Shown here: in pieces, positions 23,801-37,600 of the stretch | How positions within the stretch are numbered: position 1 is the first letter of the stretch | Layout of the letters: each line of letters opens with the position of its first letter | Source: Odobenus rosmarus divergens | Lineage: Eukaryota > Chordata > Mammalia > Carnivora > Odobenidae | Direction of reading: 5' to 3' | NCBI RefSeq assembly: GCF_000321225.1 | Contig: NW_004450465.1 | Coordinates: 3,379,075 to 3,443,074 of the forward strand | Length of the DNA: 64,000 nucleotides | Translations under genes and position numbers: made by a program | Notes under the pieces: model-generated | Database searches by the model: none | What the model was told of the DNA's origin: nothing | Seen by the model: the letters and a program-made list of their open reading frames with translations, nothing else

Positions 23801-26800
23801 TGTCATTGTCATGCAATGAGTTCTTTCTGGGCAGAGTTTGAAATGTCAGAGCTATTTTGCCCTGACAAGATTTTAGTCTCTGTCTTCGGATACAACAAAA
23901 ATGGAATCTTTGAGTGCCCATTTTTCACTCTTTCATTTCTACTAGAAAGAGAGTGTTTTGATGTCAATACATGCTCAAATTTTGATAAAAACGTGAACCG
24001 GAGTGCCGATCCTTGTGGAAAGTGGTCTGTCTGCTGGCAATGATGGCAGATCCTGGCGCTTTGGGGGGCAGGTGGGGAAACGGGTGGGTCTGTCTCTCCC
24101 TTCAGGTCCTTCCCAACAGACAGTTCACAGAAGGCTCCTGCTCACAGCTCTAGGGTCAGTGCCTTGTAGTGTTTTGGAGAAAAGTCCAGATTAAGTGACA
24201 CCATCCTGGGCCCTGGCCTGTGACTTTCTCTGCACAGATATCCTGGCAAGGTGGCTCCTAAATGCCTGCAGAACACTTTCCAGGGGCCTGCGGTGCTGAC
24301 TGCCACACTGGTATCCCAATCCAGACAACTGGGAAAACTGGTAAGAGCCCTCAATTCTACTTCTTATGCTTCGCTGTCCTCTTAGAACCCAGCACCTGTG
24401 CAAATTAAGTCCCCTAGAACAGCCTTGGTGTCTGATAATTTCCTAAGCTAAATATCAACATAAGCAAAGTCAACATTAAAAGTAACCCTGAGTGATATTG
24501 TTCATGGAATTGCCACATAGAATTGGCAGATGTTCCTGGAAAAGAAGGAGCAAGGGGTCTGTCTGTTGGCAGTTTATATGAGACTGCACTAAATTTTTTA
24601 AGCTACACTGTCACTTCCAGATACTTTCCAAGAAAATAGGTAAGTACTGCCTACTTTTGCTTATGGATGTGCAAACTTTTATGCTTTTCTTTATCAGTCT
24701 CAGGAGACTTTGGAATTTTTTATAGGACTTTTGTTTGTTTTTGTATGTACCAGTTGGGCTATTCTGCTGAAACAAGGGGACTTGGAAACATAGTGTCTCT
24801 AACAAAGATGCAGACTTACTGCTCTCTCATAGAAGGTGATCCACAGCAGTGAGGCAGCTCCATGGGTTTATTCAACTAGGTACCCAGCCTACTCTTTCAT
24901 TTCCTAGGATATCGCTCTTGTCTGTGTATTTAAGTTCAGCTGACCAGCACCATGATCTTATTCCAGCCTTTGGGAAGCAGATTCAATAAGAAAGGGAAGA
25001 GGAATCAGTGTCCTTTTTAAGAACATGATCTGAAAATTACATATATCACTTCTATTCAGGTCTTATTGGCTAGAAAATAGTCACCATGGCCACTTTAGCT
25101 GCAAGGGAGAAAGGAAACTGTAGTCTAAAAAGCAGGAACTATGTTTACAACAAAAACTGGAGAATCTAGTAGTAAAAGGAAGAAGGGAAGAATGAATGTT
25201 GGAGAGAGCAAGTAGCCTCTGCAAGTGTTGTATACTCAGTAGTTATGCAAAAGTACATATCATGAAGAACACAGGCAGCAGTAACCACTTCCATCTGAGG
25301 GGGAGAGAGCAGGCATTTGATCTCAGGATTAAAGAATGCAAAATGACTTATCAGGCGAACGGACCTAGATCTGGACAGGACAGAGCTTGCACTCGCCCAC
25401 TGGGGAAGTAAGACTTTTAATATTCACACCAGGCCCATTTTCTCTGATCTCAGGTCTCTGTTCCCAAAGAGCTTTAAAGAAAATTAAAACTCTAAATTAA
25501 AACTCTAAAGCTAGGGTTCCAAATTTGGGTACTCCAAGCATCTCTTGAAAACTCTAAGCAGTATATGGGGATCAAAGGTTTTTTTCTTTTATTAGAACCT
25601 CAGAAGGGACAGGGACACAAAATTTTAAAATCCAATACATTGACTGGGGGTGGCATTGGGGAACGCCATGACAAAGTAGCTAAGCTGTCCTCAGGGGGAT
25701 CATGGACCATTAGAGACCCAGGCAGCTGTGTCTGAGACTCCTGATTTGAGTTTCCTGGCTATTTCTCTCAACATCAGTCTTGGCAGCGGAGGGGAGGAAT
25801 GTCTGACAGTACAATATTGAATATTTGTGCTGGCTTCTACCTTCCCTACTGCTGGGAAGTAGGCTTCCCAGGGAAGTAGGAAGAAAAGCTGTCCTTTCTT
25901 ATTCTACCCCCATTGACTGGAAGGGGGTTGGCCTTACTCCTGGGGAGGCTCCACCATTTTCTTCTGTCTAGGCACTGCATGTGCACTTTCCAAAGCAACT
26001 CTCTTCCTCTGTACAAACAACATAGTCTATTCCCTAACTTCAGACAGAGTTGTGTGCTTTCTTAGCTAAACTTTCTTCCTAGTTTAGGAAGAATTCTACA
26101 TTCTTCTGCTTCCTACTAGAAGCAGAAAGGAGGGAATTTATTTTGGGTAAACGCAGAATAATAAAGGTGGCAGGGGCAGGCAGGGAACTTTAGACTTTGT
26201 ACCAGTGTACATCTTGTACTTGTGTTTTCACTGAAAGGACTCATTTTTTTTCCAGTTTATTATGAGAAGCTGAATTTTGCCTGCACTGGTTACTTTACAA
26301 GGTCTTTCAGAAAGGCAAAATCTTATTTTAAGTAAAATCTTGGTCGTTCTGGGCAGTGTTTTGTGACCAGATTTTCACCGTGTCTTTCATAAAGGCCTTA
26401 AGGGCCACAAGAGGCTGTAGAAAGAAAGAGGAGGAAACTGAGCCGGTGTGCTGTGGGTCTAGCTCCAGCATGGTGATGTTTCAGAAATATTAACCACTGC
26501 CCCCTCCCTGCTCCTACCCGTGGGCTTTCCTTCCTTTTTTGGCTCTTCCCACCCCCCAATCCTCATACAAGAGACAGACATTCTGAACTCTTCACTCAGG
26601 GAAGAAAGGTGCTAGTTGAAAACATTCAAGAAGAGAGTCTCTTCTTGGCTTTTGAATTCAAAAGTCTGAGCTGCGGAGGTAGTAAAAGAGCAGAGTGGCA
26701 TAAATAGGTATCCACATTGAGGGAGAGGAGAATGGAGAGATGGGGCGGGGAAAGGGCATATTCCCAGGCTGACAGGGGACATCTGGGAGAGCTCAGGTGG

Positions 26801-27309
26801 GAAGGAATGGAGCCCACAGTGACAAACCATATGCCAATACCTGGGATCTCTTTGCAAGGTGAGTAAGAGCCCCTTCTCTCCACTCTGGGGGACCCTACAC
26901 AATGCCATAATTCAGAGCTTTGCCAGCCATCCTTCCCACCGGAAATGGTGAGGACTTCACTTCACTACCGTCATCAATTTCCCAACCAACTTCCCAATGA
27001 GGACAATGCTCAAATAGGATCTGGCTTTCCCCCCTAGCAAAGTGTCATATAATTGCTAAGGCCTGGAGGAGAATGGCCATTCAGATGGGGCTAGAAATAG
27101 GGAAAAGAAAATCCCTCTCTCTTCTTATTCCCACCATGGACAGACTGTACTTGAGGGAGGGGCTGAAGGAACCAACGAGAGCATACTCTGAACCAGGAGA
27201 ATAGTAAGCTTCCTTCTGCTTAAAATCTGTTTTGTAATGTAGTTTTCTGTGTAGGATTTTGTTTGGAAAATAAATGAGGCCTACTGCTTAAAAATTAGAA
27301 ATCTCTAGA

Positions 27310-27460
27310 TTCAAGGGAATAGGGCATGGATTTGGAATCACACTGGGCGGCAATTCTACTTCAGCAAGTGCCTCTCATCAGCAAAATGGGGGAATCATAT
27401 TTAATTCTGAGGGTCACTCTCTGGTTGAAGTACATGCTTCAGTGCCTGTCACATAGGTAT
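27310..27460 (+). repeat. MIR SINE remnant
   Basis: Diverged but ordered match: 'gcatggatttggaatcacac', 'cagcaaaatgggggaatcat', 'cagtgcctgtcacataggta'. Confidence 0.5.
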
Positions 27461-28145
27461 TTAGGGCAGGCAAACTTTCTCCACCATCTGCTTTCATAGA
27501 GAGGGTAAAAAAAGTGGCAGATGACGTACAATGTTAAACCATGTGTCTCCCAAGTCATTAACTTTTACCCAAAAACCCTCTCCCAGGAGGTCTCTATTGC
27601 CCCAAGTGAAAATTGTGATACTACAAAAAGGAGACTTCAAATTTCTGGCTTTCAGTTTCAAAGTCACACTCTAAAAGGTAGGGGAAATTTAGAACAATTG
27701 TTTTTCGGGCAAGACCTGTTCTCCCTACCTCATATGAAGCCAGTCCAATACATACACCGACTCTTTCACGTGCCCCTCTCTCCCTCTCTTTCTCTCATAA
27801 CTAGATAAAGAGCTTCTGAGGAAGGGGAGGGAAAACAAGAGTCAGAGCAGAAAAGAGAGAGTTGAGTGCTGGTGAGCATTCATGATGTGGAGTCCAGCAT
27901 TCTAACACCTCGCTGCACTAGGATATAAATCCAAGGTGAGGGAGAATGTCCTAAGATAGGTTTGGGGGATGCAAGAGTAGAAAGGACCTGTGCTTCACTT
28001 CTCACCAGCATGCTGGGAGATGGCCATCCCACAGGTTTCCCTAAACCTCTAGGGCCCTGGAGAGTAGAATAGAGATGGTACTACAGTACATGGTAGTACA
28101 GTACTACACTGCCTTTGTTACTATAGCTTTGTAGTTTAGTTCAGC

Positions 28146-28208
28146 TTTTTTTTTTTTTTTAAGATTTATTTATTTATTTGAGAGAGAGAGAAGCAGGAGG
28201 GGAAAGCA
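28146..28208 (-). repeat. SINEC 3' fragment only
   Basis: Poly-T, 'aagatttatttatttatttg' and the GA tract are present, then the SINE stops and L1 sequence begins at once. The tRNA-like head is missing. Confidence 0.75.
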
Positions 28209-29010
28209 TTCAACCATTCATCACTGAACGTGGTATCAGCTATGGGTTTTTGTTAGTTGTCTCTCATCAGGTTAAAGAATTTCCTTCCTACTTTGTCCAG
28301 TATTTTAATCATGAAAAGGTGTTGTATTTTGTCAAATGCTTTTTGCATCTATTGAAGTGATTATGTGTATTTTGTTTTTTATTTTACCAGTAGGGTACAG
28401 GACTTGTATTAATTTTCAGATGTTGAGCCAGTCTTCTATTCCTTGGTCATGACCTTGTTATGTTACTGGATTCAATTTTGCTACTTGAGGATTTTTGCAT
28501 CTGTATTCCTACAGGACATTAATCTGTAGTTTTTTCTTGTGATGTCTTTGTTTGGTTTTGGCATAGGGTAATACTGGCATCTTAGAATAAATTGGGAAAT
28601 CTCCCAAGCTCTTTTATATATTGGAAGAATTTGTGAAGGATTGGCATTGGATCTTCTCTAAATGTTTGATAGGATTTATCAGTGAAGCCACATAGGCCTT
28701 TTCATTGTGGGAAGTTTTAAAATTACTAATTCAATCTCTTTATTTGCTTAGAGTTATTCAGATTTTCTACTTCTTCTTGAGTCAGTTTTGGTAGTGTCTT
28801 CCTTGGAATTTATATAATTTGTTGTCATACAGTTGTTTATAGTATTCCCTTATAATCCTTTTTATTATTGTAGGATATATAGTGATGTCCCCTCTTTCAT
28901 TCCTGAATTTAGCAGTTTGAATCTTTTTCTTTCTTAGTCTAGTTAAAGGTTTTTGTAAATTTTGTTGATCTCTTCAAATGTCTAATTTATCAAGGTATAT
29001 ATTTTTAAGA
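28209..29010 (-). repeat. LINE-1 ORF2 fragment
   Basis: 'ccagtattttaatcatgaaa', 'tgcatctattgaagtgatta' and 'gttgagccagtcttctattc' are antisense L1 reverse-transcriptase sequence, like the matching part of the longer L1 at 36.6-36.9 kb but more diverged. No intact frame. Confidence 0.85.
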
Positions 29011-29489
29011 AAATCATGTATAGAAGAGAAGAGGGGAGGTCAATACTTTGTGAGACTATCCCTTACGCCCCATATCTGATTAGGGAAAGTATTACTAACA
29101 GAAGAGTCATATTTTAGTATTATAGTATGATTAGCTGGAATGACAGCACAAATACAGGAAAAGATGAATCATAGTTCAGATGATGTGATTTAAGGAAATA
29201 TACACTGTTAGTGGGATTCCAATGAGACTGATTGAAAATCTCATACTTCACATTATGTGATAAGTTCACAGATATGTACAGAGAACAGAAATCTCCTTCT
29301 TTGAAACTGCATTTTATTTCATAGTAGCTACAAGTGTGGGGGAAAGCATATTTGACTAATAGGACACGAAGTGTTCTTTTTGGGTCTGAGAGATTGGACA
29401 AGATTAATGTGTGGCTGAATGAATGGTGGTTAGATGTTCAGAGTTTGGCTCCTTCCAGGGTATATCATCTTTAAATGGTATTCTTTGGG

Positions 29490-29690
29490 GCAGATTGGTA
29501 TAGCAGTTAATACAATGGGTTTGGAATCATATAGATCTGTATTCTTAAAATAGCTGTGTGACCGTGGAGAGGTTATTCAACATCTCAAAGTCTGAGTTCC
29601 CTATTAAATAAGGTTGTTGTCATAATCAAATGAGATAAAACAAGATGTTCACCATGTATTAGCAATGATGGTAGTGGTGATGATGATGAT
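29490..29690 (+). repeat. MIR SINE, running into a GAT-rich simple repeat
   Basis: 'agctgtgtgaccgtggagag' and 'ggttgttgtcataatcaaat' are MIR sequence. The following 'gtggtgatgatgatgatgac' is a short trinucleotide repeat that yields His- and Met-rich chance frames on both strands. Confidence 0.75.
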
Positions 29691-30604
29691 GACAACAATG
29701 ATGAAGGGCAGTGAGCCCCATGAATATGAATTTACTCACTTGGCTCTTTTTGGAGATAATGCTAATTTCAAGCCTATTCAGACTTGCCCTTCCCTCACTG
29801 CAATGCAGCCCTTCAGTGGACTGTTTTTCACTGGTAACTTTCCTACTATGAGCTGTATTTTTCTTTCCTACCTGGGCTTTTTTCCACTCACCATTCAGAA
29901 CTTTCAGACTTTTATTTTGATAAAAGTACTCATAATTCCTTCTCTCCTTCCCCCCACCCCCAATTATGATTGTATCAATTCCTACTACCTTCTGGCATTC
30001 ATAAAGCATTCTTACTTTGCATCATTCATCCCCTCAATTGCTTCATAAACAAACATTTCTTGTAATTATAAAACATCTACCTAGAAAGTTGAGGGAAAGG
30101 GGTGGTTTCTTTTCTCAGGGTTAATCAGAGAAAGACTGAAAGTGATGCCTTATGACTAACTTTTGAAGAAATGAGACGATTCATGTTGATGAAGTCTTTG
30201 GAGTTGGTGGTTAGCATTTAGTATATACTTCTAACATCCTTTTTCATTATCTTGACTAAACTTTAAAATTTCATTTTCCAAGTGATGAAATTAAAAATTT
30301 CCAAATAACAATAACTTTAAATACTGCAAAATATACTTTTGGATCCCACTTTTCAGTTCATTTGGAAATGTGAAACACAGTGATGAATTATCATTTTGTT
30401 GATCAAAAAGGAAAAAAGAGTGCTATGCTGCAATGAACCAAAATCGATGGGAACACAAAAGGGGCGGGGGAGAGAAACATGACCTATATCTATGTACAAG
30501 AAAACTGACCATGAAAAACATTTATTATCATTATTATTATTTTTGCCAAGTGAGGGGCATATAAAAACTCACGTGAAGTAAGAAGGAAAGATAAATGTAG
30601 GGCA

Positions 30605-30796
30605 GGGCGCCTGGGTGGCTCAGTTGGTTGAGCGACTGCCTTTGGCTCAGGTCATGATCCTGGAGTCCCGGGATGGAGTCCCACATTGGGCTCTCTGCTC
30701 AGCGGGGAGTCTGTTTCTCCCTCTGACCCTCTTCCCTCTCATGCTCTGTCTCTCATTCTCTCTCTCTCAAATAAATAAATAAAAAATCTTAAAAAA
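30605..30796 (+). repeat. SINEC, intact
   Basis: Full-length element beginning GGGCGCCTGGGTGGCTCAGT and ending in an 'aaataaataaataaaaaatc' tail. A perfect 17-bp target-site duplication, AAGATAAATGTAGGGCA, flanks it at 30588-30604 and 30797-30813, so this is one of the youngest insertions in the window. Confidence 0.97.
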
Positions 30797-31498
30797 AAGA
30801 TAAATGTAGGGCATATTTGTCTACCATAAACCGTTAAAATAAATGAGACTGTAGTGAAGACTGCTTACTTTACAACCTCCTTCCATCAGTAAGGTGAGTT
30901 TTTAAAATCATTCCAGGGAGTGGGCAGCTTTGTTTCTTCTTCCCTGGCTACATATCTCCTCCCCATCCTCCTAGGAGTAGGTTAACTTGGGAGATAACGC
31001 TCAAGGGCTGCATCTGTGCAGCAATATAACAGGATGCTGCAAGGGGAAAGTCTCAGTGCATTGTGTGACTGACCTCCAAAGATTAATTTGCCTGCTTTTA
31101 TTTTAAATCACCTGACTCTAGGGATTTAATAGAATGAGTCCAGGTTTGCATGGAATCAAACAGAGGAAGCCAAGCAGCAGAATCAACTTTTGGTGCAGAA
31201 GATAACAGAAAAAGCAGATCTGAGGACCCAGACAGCAGTAATAGCCACCATTTGCTGAATATCTGTTATATGCCAGGTTCCTGCTAAATGCCTTAAGGCT
31301 CATATCTTTGCAAAAACATTGTTATATGCATTTTTAAAATTAGAAACCTGAAACTCAGAAGAGTGGCTTGTACAGCCAGGTTCTCTCCACCATCCTATAA
31401 CTTCTCTCTGATGTGATCTGTACCTCTCTAAGTTTGCTAAATAAGGAAAGCTTGTAAATTAAGTTAATTCATGTAGTGGTTTAAGCTCATTTTCTTTT

Positions 31499-31679
31499 TT
31501 AAATTAATTAATTAATTTGAAAGAGAGAGATTGAGAAGGGGCAGAGGGAGAGAATATCCAAGCAGATTTCTGCTGAGCGTGGAGCCTGACACAGACCTCG
31601 ATCTCACTAGCCGTGTGATCAGGACCTGAACTGAAACCAGGAGTTGGGCACTTAACCAACTGAGCCACCCAGGTGACCC
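31499..31679 (-). repeat. SINEC, diverged
   Basis: Reverse orientation with 'aactgagccacccaggtgac' at the right end. Target-site duplications TAAGCTCATTTTCTTTT (31482-31498) and TAGGCTCATTTTCTTTT (31680-31696). Confidence 0.92.
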
Positions 31680-31924
31680 TAGGCTCATTTTCTTTTGCTG
31701 AGGTCAGTAGACATCAAGAATTGCTACTCGTGGGTTTTCAGAAAAGCCTTCACATACATGGACAACATCACTAAAATATATGCAAGTCTCAAATCCTCCA
31801 TGTTTTTCTTCCTGCACCCCCTTCCAGCCCTTTAGCTATCTAAAATGTTTCTACAGCGTCTCTCCATATTTTCCTGCTCCTGTTTATTTAAGATCAATTC
31901 TCAATGAAAGCAAGCTGTAGTCTT

Positions 31925-32145
31925 TTTTAAAAAAGATTTATTTATTTATTTGAGAGAGAGAGAGAGAGTGTGTGTGTGGGGAGGGAAAGATGGAGAGGAA
32001 GAAGGAAAATCTCAAGCAGGCTCTTCGCTGAGCACAGAGCCCCACACAGGGCTGGAGGCGGGGCTCGATCCCACAACCCTGAGATCGTGACCTGAGCGAA
32101 ATCAGGAGTTGGCCACTTACCCGACCGAGCCATCCAGGTGCCCCA
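31925..32145 (-). repeat. SINEC with a perfect target-site duplication
   Basis: Reverse orientation. AAAGCAAGCTGTAGTCTT occurs at 31907-31924 and at 32146-32163, an exact 18-bp duplication. The 99- and 136-codon frames on the minus strand run through this SINE and have no meaning as proteins. Confidence 0.95.
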
Positions 32146-34689
32146 AAAGCAAGCTGTAGTCTTAAACATGTTTTTGCCCACTTTTCTTTCTCTTTGGTCC
32201 CTTTCCTCTTTTTCTTGCGGATAACAATTGGCCTCATTCTGGTTGGCTACAGCTATTCCTGTCCTTGTTATCTTGTAGTGAGTTACTATGTTAAGCAATA
32301 GCTTAACAATTGCAGGCAAGCATCTTGATGTTTCCCAGTGATTTACCAACATGCTTGCTGAACAACAAAAAAAGGCGTTCAGGTAGGAAATTTTAGAGAG
32401 ATTAGGTTTTCCTGTTTACATAGTTTAGGCAATAGTTCTATCTTGACACACTGGCTTTTATTTTTGTGATGCATCAGAAGTTGATTTTGATTTAGTCACT
32501 TAGTAGTAGTGGTGTGCCATGAGACTGTTCAAATGAGTAGGATTTGATTTTTTTTCCAGACAACAGAAACACAATAAAAATCTTGAGCCTATTTTGAATT
32601 GAAGGTAAAAGGATCCCCCACACCCCTCTTCTGCTTGGTTTCTAAAGCCCAGTTCATCCTAAATCCTTTTATATCTATCAACCTGTTACCTTTTAAGCTG
32701 TTAGCCAACTTATGGTCTCAGTCAGCATTTTAGGCCAGAACCGTGTTGATATCAAATTTTGCTTACAGATACAAATTGTTCTTGAACAAATTGTGGGAAC
32801 AAAGGGCTTTGTTTAATCTGACACTCTGCTTGTGGTTTATAGGTGTTAAAAACATTTTCCCCAATAAGGGAACACCCAAAATACATGTAATTAGCACTTC
32901 GGTAATTATATAATAAAAATGAATGGATGGATGTTTTCTCTTCTGGATAATTCTGGAACTTACAAACACTAGACCCACCAAAAGCTCATCTAGTGCCATT
33001 TTGAGTTGTATTTCCATATGTCCTCAGTAAAGAATATTTTATGTGCAGCAGTATTCAGTATCAAAAATGTGATATCCAGGCAATGTCTTACCTGATACTC
33101 AAAAAAAAAAGAAAGAAAGAAAAAAAAAACTTGCCAGATAATTTGATCAAGTCCTGCAAACAGCTTTTTATTTCAGAGATTTAAAAAATTTTATTCAGAT
33201 ATGAGTCATTATTCTAGTAAGATGAATTAAACTGGTCACTTAAAAGAAGGTAAGAATTGACTAAAAGAGCAGTTTGGTTCTTAAGAATGATTCTTAATGA
33301 ATTAAGAACACTCAAGGATTAAAAAGAACACAGAAAAAGATGTTGCTATCTGAACAGCAGAGTAGAATAGCATTTTGTAGTAGTATTTTCTGTAATTTGC
33401 TCTGCTCTGATTGAAGAGGCAATTCCATAATGATTTTGATTCGTGTTCCCTCTCAACAAGTGTTTCAAAGAAGCCTTATATAATTGAAAATGGGTCAGCC
33501 AGTGTCAGTAAGTGATTTACAATTGTGCAACACATTCTCATCAAAGTAGGTCAGTGTCCTGATAAGCACAATTCTACTTGTGTAAGGAGTTCAGCTCTAA
33601 CAATACACATCTATGTATCATTTGAAAACAAGGAAGAAGAAAATTGGGGTTCCATAGCCCTCTTTCCAAAGCAATGAAATATGAGTTGCAATCCATTCAG
33701 TGGAATTGGGTAGAATTATGAGACTAGCCAGTCAGGCTTCAGGCCGGGATAGAAACAGATGGACAATAACTGTTAAAAATTGCCTTTAAAGCAAAATATC
33801 ATTACTGTGCCATCAAATACTTTAGAAGTCTAGCAAATTAGGTAACCGAGAGGGATGTTTAATTAGGTGCTATCAATAAATAAAACACTCCTTAGGGCAA
33901 CACGTGGTTAAAAAAACACAAAAAAAAGCTGAGAGGGTATTATTATGAGCACAGCTTACTTGATGAGTACTTACAATTGCTTTAGAACCAACAACATTGA
34001 TATGTGAATTTGATATTGTTTTTATTTACTGCAATTCACCAAATCTAGGTGACATTAGTTGTAAGGTTCCTTCCAATTTTAAAGATGTTAGCTCATGGCA
34101 AAAAAAGTCCATCTTATGAAAAATGCCCTTTGATCGGGAAGCACTTTTGTCATCCTAGTCGCTGTAAACACATGTCTTTGATATCGTAAACAATAGAATT
34201 ATACTGCTTGGAGAATGTTATATTGCTTATTCTTGTCCTTAATTCAGAAAAGATTCCTTATTAAATCATACAAATGAGTATTTATCATGCCATGAAGCTG
34301 AGTTGGGGGCACTCATAAGTTGCAAAACACATGATTTGTGTACCAAGTCTTCCAAATCTTTTTTTTTTCTTCTTCAAATTTTTATTTAAATTCTTGTTAG
34401 TTAACATATGTGCAATCTTGGTTTCAGGGGTAGAATTCAGTGAGTCATCACTTACATACAACACCCAGTGATCAACACAAGTGCCCTCCTTAATGTGCAT
34501 CATCCATCTAGCCCATCCCCCATCCACCTCCCTCCATCAACCCTCAGTTTGTTCTCTATCTTTAAGAGTCTCTTATGGTTTGTTTCCCTCTCTCTCTTTT
34601 CTTTTCCCCCCTCCCATATGTTCATCTGTTTTGTTTCTTAAATTCCATATATGAATGAAGTCAGCTGGTATTTGTCTTGCTCTGACTGA

Positions 34690-37600
34690 CTTATTTCACG
34701 TAGCATAATACACTCTAGCTCCATCCATGTCATTGCAAATGGCAAGTATTTCATTCCTTTTGATGGCTGAGTAATATTCTATTGTGTAAATATACCACCT
34801 CTTCTTTATCCATTCATCAGTTGTTAGAAATCTGGGCTCTTTCCATAGTTTGACTATTGTTGATAATGCTATTATAAACATCTGCATGCATGTACCCTTT
34901 TGAATCTGTATTTTTGGATCCTTTGGGTAAATACTTAGTAGTGCAATTGCTGGGTTGTAGGGTAGTTCTGTTTTTAACTTTTTGGGGAACCGCCATACTG
35001 TTCTCCAGAGTGGCTCCACCAGTTTGCATTCCTACCAACAATTTAAGAATCTTCCACTTTCTCCATATCCTCTCCAAAACTTGTTTCTTCTGTTGTTAAT
35101 TTAGGCATTCTGACAGGTGTGAGGTGATATCTCATCATGGTTTTGATTTGTATTTCCCTGATGATAAGTGATGTTGAGCACCTTTTCATTTGTCTGTTAG
35201 CCATCTGGTTGGCTTCTTTAGAAAAGTGTCTATTCATGTCTTCTGCTCATTTCTTAACTGAATTTTTTTGTTTTTTGGGTGTTGAGTTTGATAAGTTCTT
35301 TATAGATTTTGGATACTAACCCTTTATCGGATATGTCATTTGCAAGTATCTTCTCCCATTCCATAAGCTGCCTTTTAGTTTTATTGGTTGTTTCCTTCAC
35401 TGTGCAGAAGCTTTTTATCTTGATAAAGTCCCAATAGTTCACTTTTGCTTTTGTTTCCCTGGCCTCTGGTGATGTGTCTAGTAAGAAGTTGCTACCGCCG
35501 AGGTCAAAGAGGTTTCTGCCTGTGTTCTCTAGGATTTTGATGGCCTCCTTTCTCACATTTAGGTCCTTCATCCGTTTTGAATTTATTTTTGTGTATGGTA
35601 TAAGAAAATGGTCCAGTTTCATTCTTCTGCATGTTGCCGTCCAGTTTTCCCGACAAAAAATTCATTTGTTGAAGAGACGGTCTCTTTTTCCATTGGATAT
35701 TCTTTTCAGCTTTGTCAAAGATCAGTTGACCAAATAGTTGTGGGCCCATTTCTGGGTTTTCTATTCTGTTCTATTGAACTCTGTGTTGGTTTTTGCACCA
35801 ATACCATACTGTCTTGATGACTATAGCTTTGTAATATAGCTTCAAATCTGGAATTATGTTGCCTCCAGTTTTGTTTTTCTTTTTCAGGGTTACTTTGGCT
35901 ATTTGGGGTCTTTTGTGGTTCCATAAAAATTTTAGGATTGTTTGTTCTAGCTCTGGAAAAATGCTGGTGGTATTTTGATACGGATTGCATTAAATGTGTA
36001 GATTGCTTTGGGTAATATAGACATTTTCATAATGTTTGTTTTTCCAATCCATGAGCATGGATGCTTTTCCATTTCTTTGTGTCCTCTTCAGTTTCTTTTG
36101 TAAGTGTTCTATGGTTTTCTGAGTATAGATCTTTTACCTCTTTGGTTAGGTTTATTCCTAGACATCTTACAGCTTTTGGTGCAATTGCAAATGGGATCAA
36201 TTCCTAGATTTCTTTTTCTGCTATTTCATTATTGGTGTATAGAAATGCAACAGACTTCTGTACATTGATTTTATATCCTGCGACTTTGCTGAGTTCATGT
36301 ATTGGTTCTAGCAATTTTTGGAGTCTTTGGGTTTTCTACATAGAGTATCATGTCATCTGCAAATAGTGAAAGTTTGATTTCTTCCTTTCCAAGTTGTATG
36401 CCTTTTATTTCTTTTTGTTGTCTGATTGTTGAAGCTATGATTTCCGGTACTATGTTAAATGGTAATGGTGAGAATGTACATTCTTGTTTTTTTTTCCTGA
36501 CCATAGAGGAAAGGCTTTCAGTTTTTCCCCTTTGAGAATGATATTAGCTGTGGATCTTTCATATATGGCCTTTATGATGTTGGGGTATGTTCCATCTATT
36601 CCTACTTTGTTGAGTTTTTATCAAGAATGGATGCTGTATTTTTTCAAATGCTTTTTCTGCATCTATTGAGAGGATCATATGGTTCTTATCCTTTACTTTA
36701 TTAATGTGGTGTATTACATTGATTGATTTGCAAATATTGAACCAGCCCTGCAGCCCAGGAATAAATCCCACTTGATCATGGTGAATAATTCTTTTAATGT
36801 ACTGTTGAATCTGATTTGCTAATATCTTGTTGAGAATTTTTGCATCCATGTTCACTAAGGATATTGGCCTGTTTTTCTCCCTTTAAGTGGGGTCTTTGGC
36901 TTTAGAATCAAGGTAATGCTGACCTCATTGAATGAGTTTGTAAGTTTTCCTTCCATTTCTATTTTTTGGAACAGTTTGAGAGGAATAGGTATTAACCCTT
37001 CTTTAAATGTCTAGTAGAATTCTCCTGGAAACCATCTGGCCCTAGAATGGTGTTTTTTTTTTTGGAGTGATTTTTGATTACTGTTTTAATTTCTTTGCTT
37101 GTTATGGGTTTGTTCAAATTTTCCATTTCTTACTGTTTCAACTTAGGTAGTTTGTAAGTTTCTAGGAATTTGTTCATTTCTTCCAGATTGCCCAGTCTGT
37201 TGGCATATAACTTTTTGTAATATTCTTTTATAATTGTTTGTATTTATGTGGTGTTGGTTGTGATTTCTCCCTTTTCATTTGTGATTTTATCTATTTGGGT
37301 CTCTCTCTCTCTCTTTTTTTGATAAGTCTGGCTAGGAGGTTATCAATTTTATTAATTCTTCCAAAGAACCAGCTCTTAGTTTTTTGATCTGTTCTACTAT
37401 TTTTGTTGTTGTTGTTTCTATGTTTATTTCTGCTCTAGTATTTGTTATTTTCCCCCTTCTGTTGGCTTTAGGTTTTATTTGCTGTTCCTTTTCTACATCC
37501 TTTAGATGTAAGGTTAGGTTGTGTCTTTGAGACTTTTCTTGCTTCTTGAGGTAGGCCTGTATTGTAATGTACTTCCCTCTGCCTTTGCTTCATCCTGAAG

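Larger units (their letters stand above)
19925..34335. other. Intergenic region upstream of IL7R
   Basis: About 14 kb between the IL7R promoter and the LINE-1. Recognised repeats are a hAT remnant (20.37-20.57 kb), SINECs (20.6, 30.6, 31.5, 31.9 kb), a SINE tail joined to an L1 fragment (28.15-29.01 kb) and MIRs near 27.3, 29.5 and 31.3 kb. The stretches 20.9-27.2, 29.7-30.5 and 32.2-34.3 kb look unique. Lymphoid enhancers for IL7R are known a few kb upstream of the gene in mouse; no specific one could be identified here. Confidence 0.6.

Noticed and set aside
29659..30048. Frames of 116 and 127 codons on opposite strands, with His- or Met-rich ends
   Set aside because: The His/Met runs come from a GAT-type simple repeat; the rest shows no splice sites or recognisable domain.
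31938..32352. Minus-strand frames of 99 and 136 codons
   Set aside because: They run through a SINEC with an 18-bp target-site duplication and have no protein signature.
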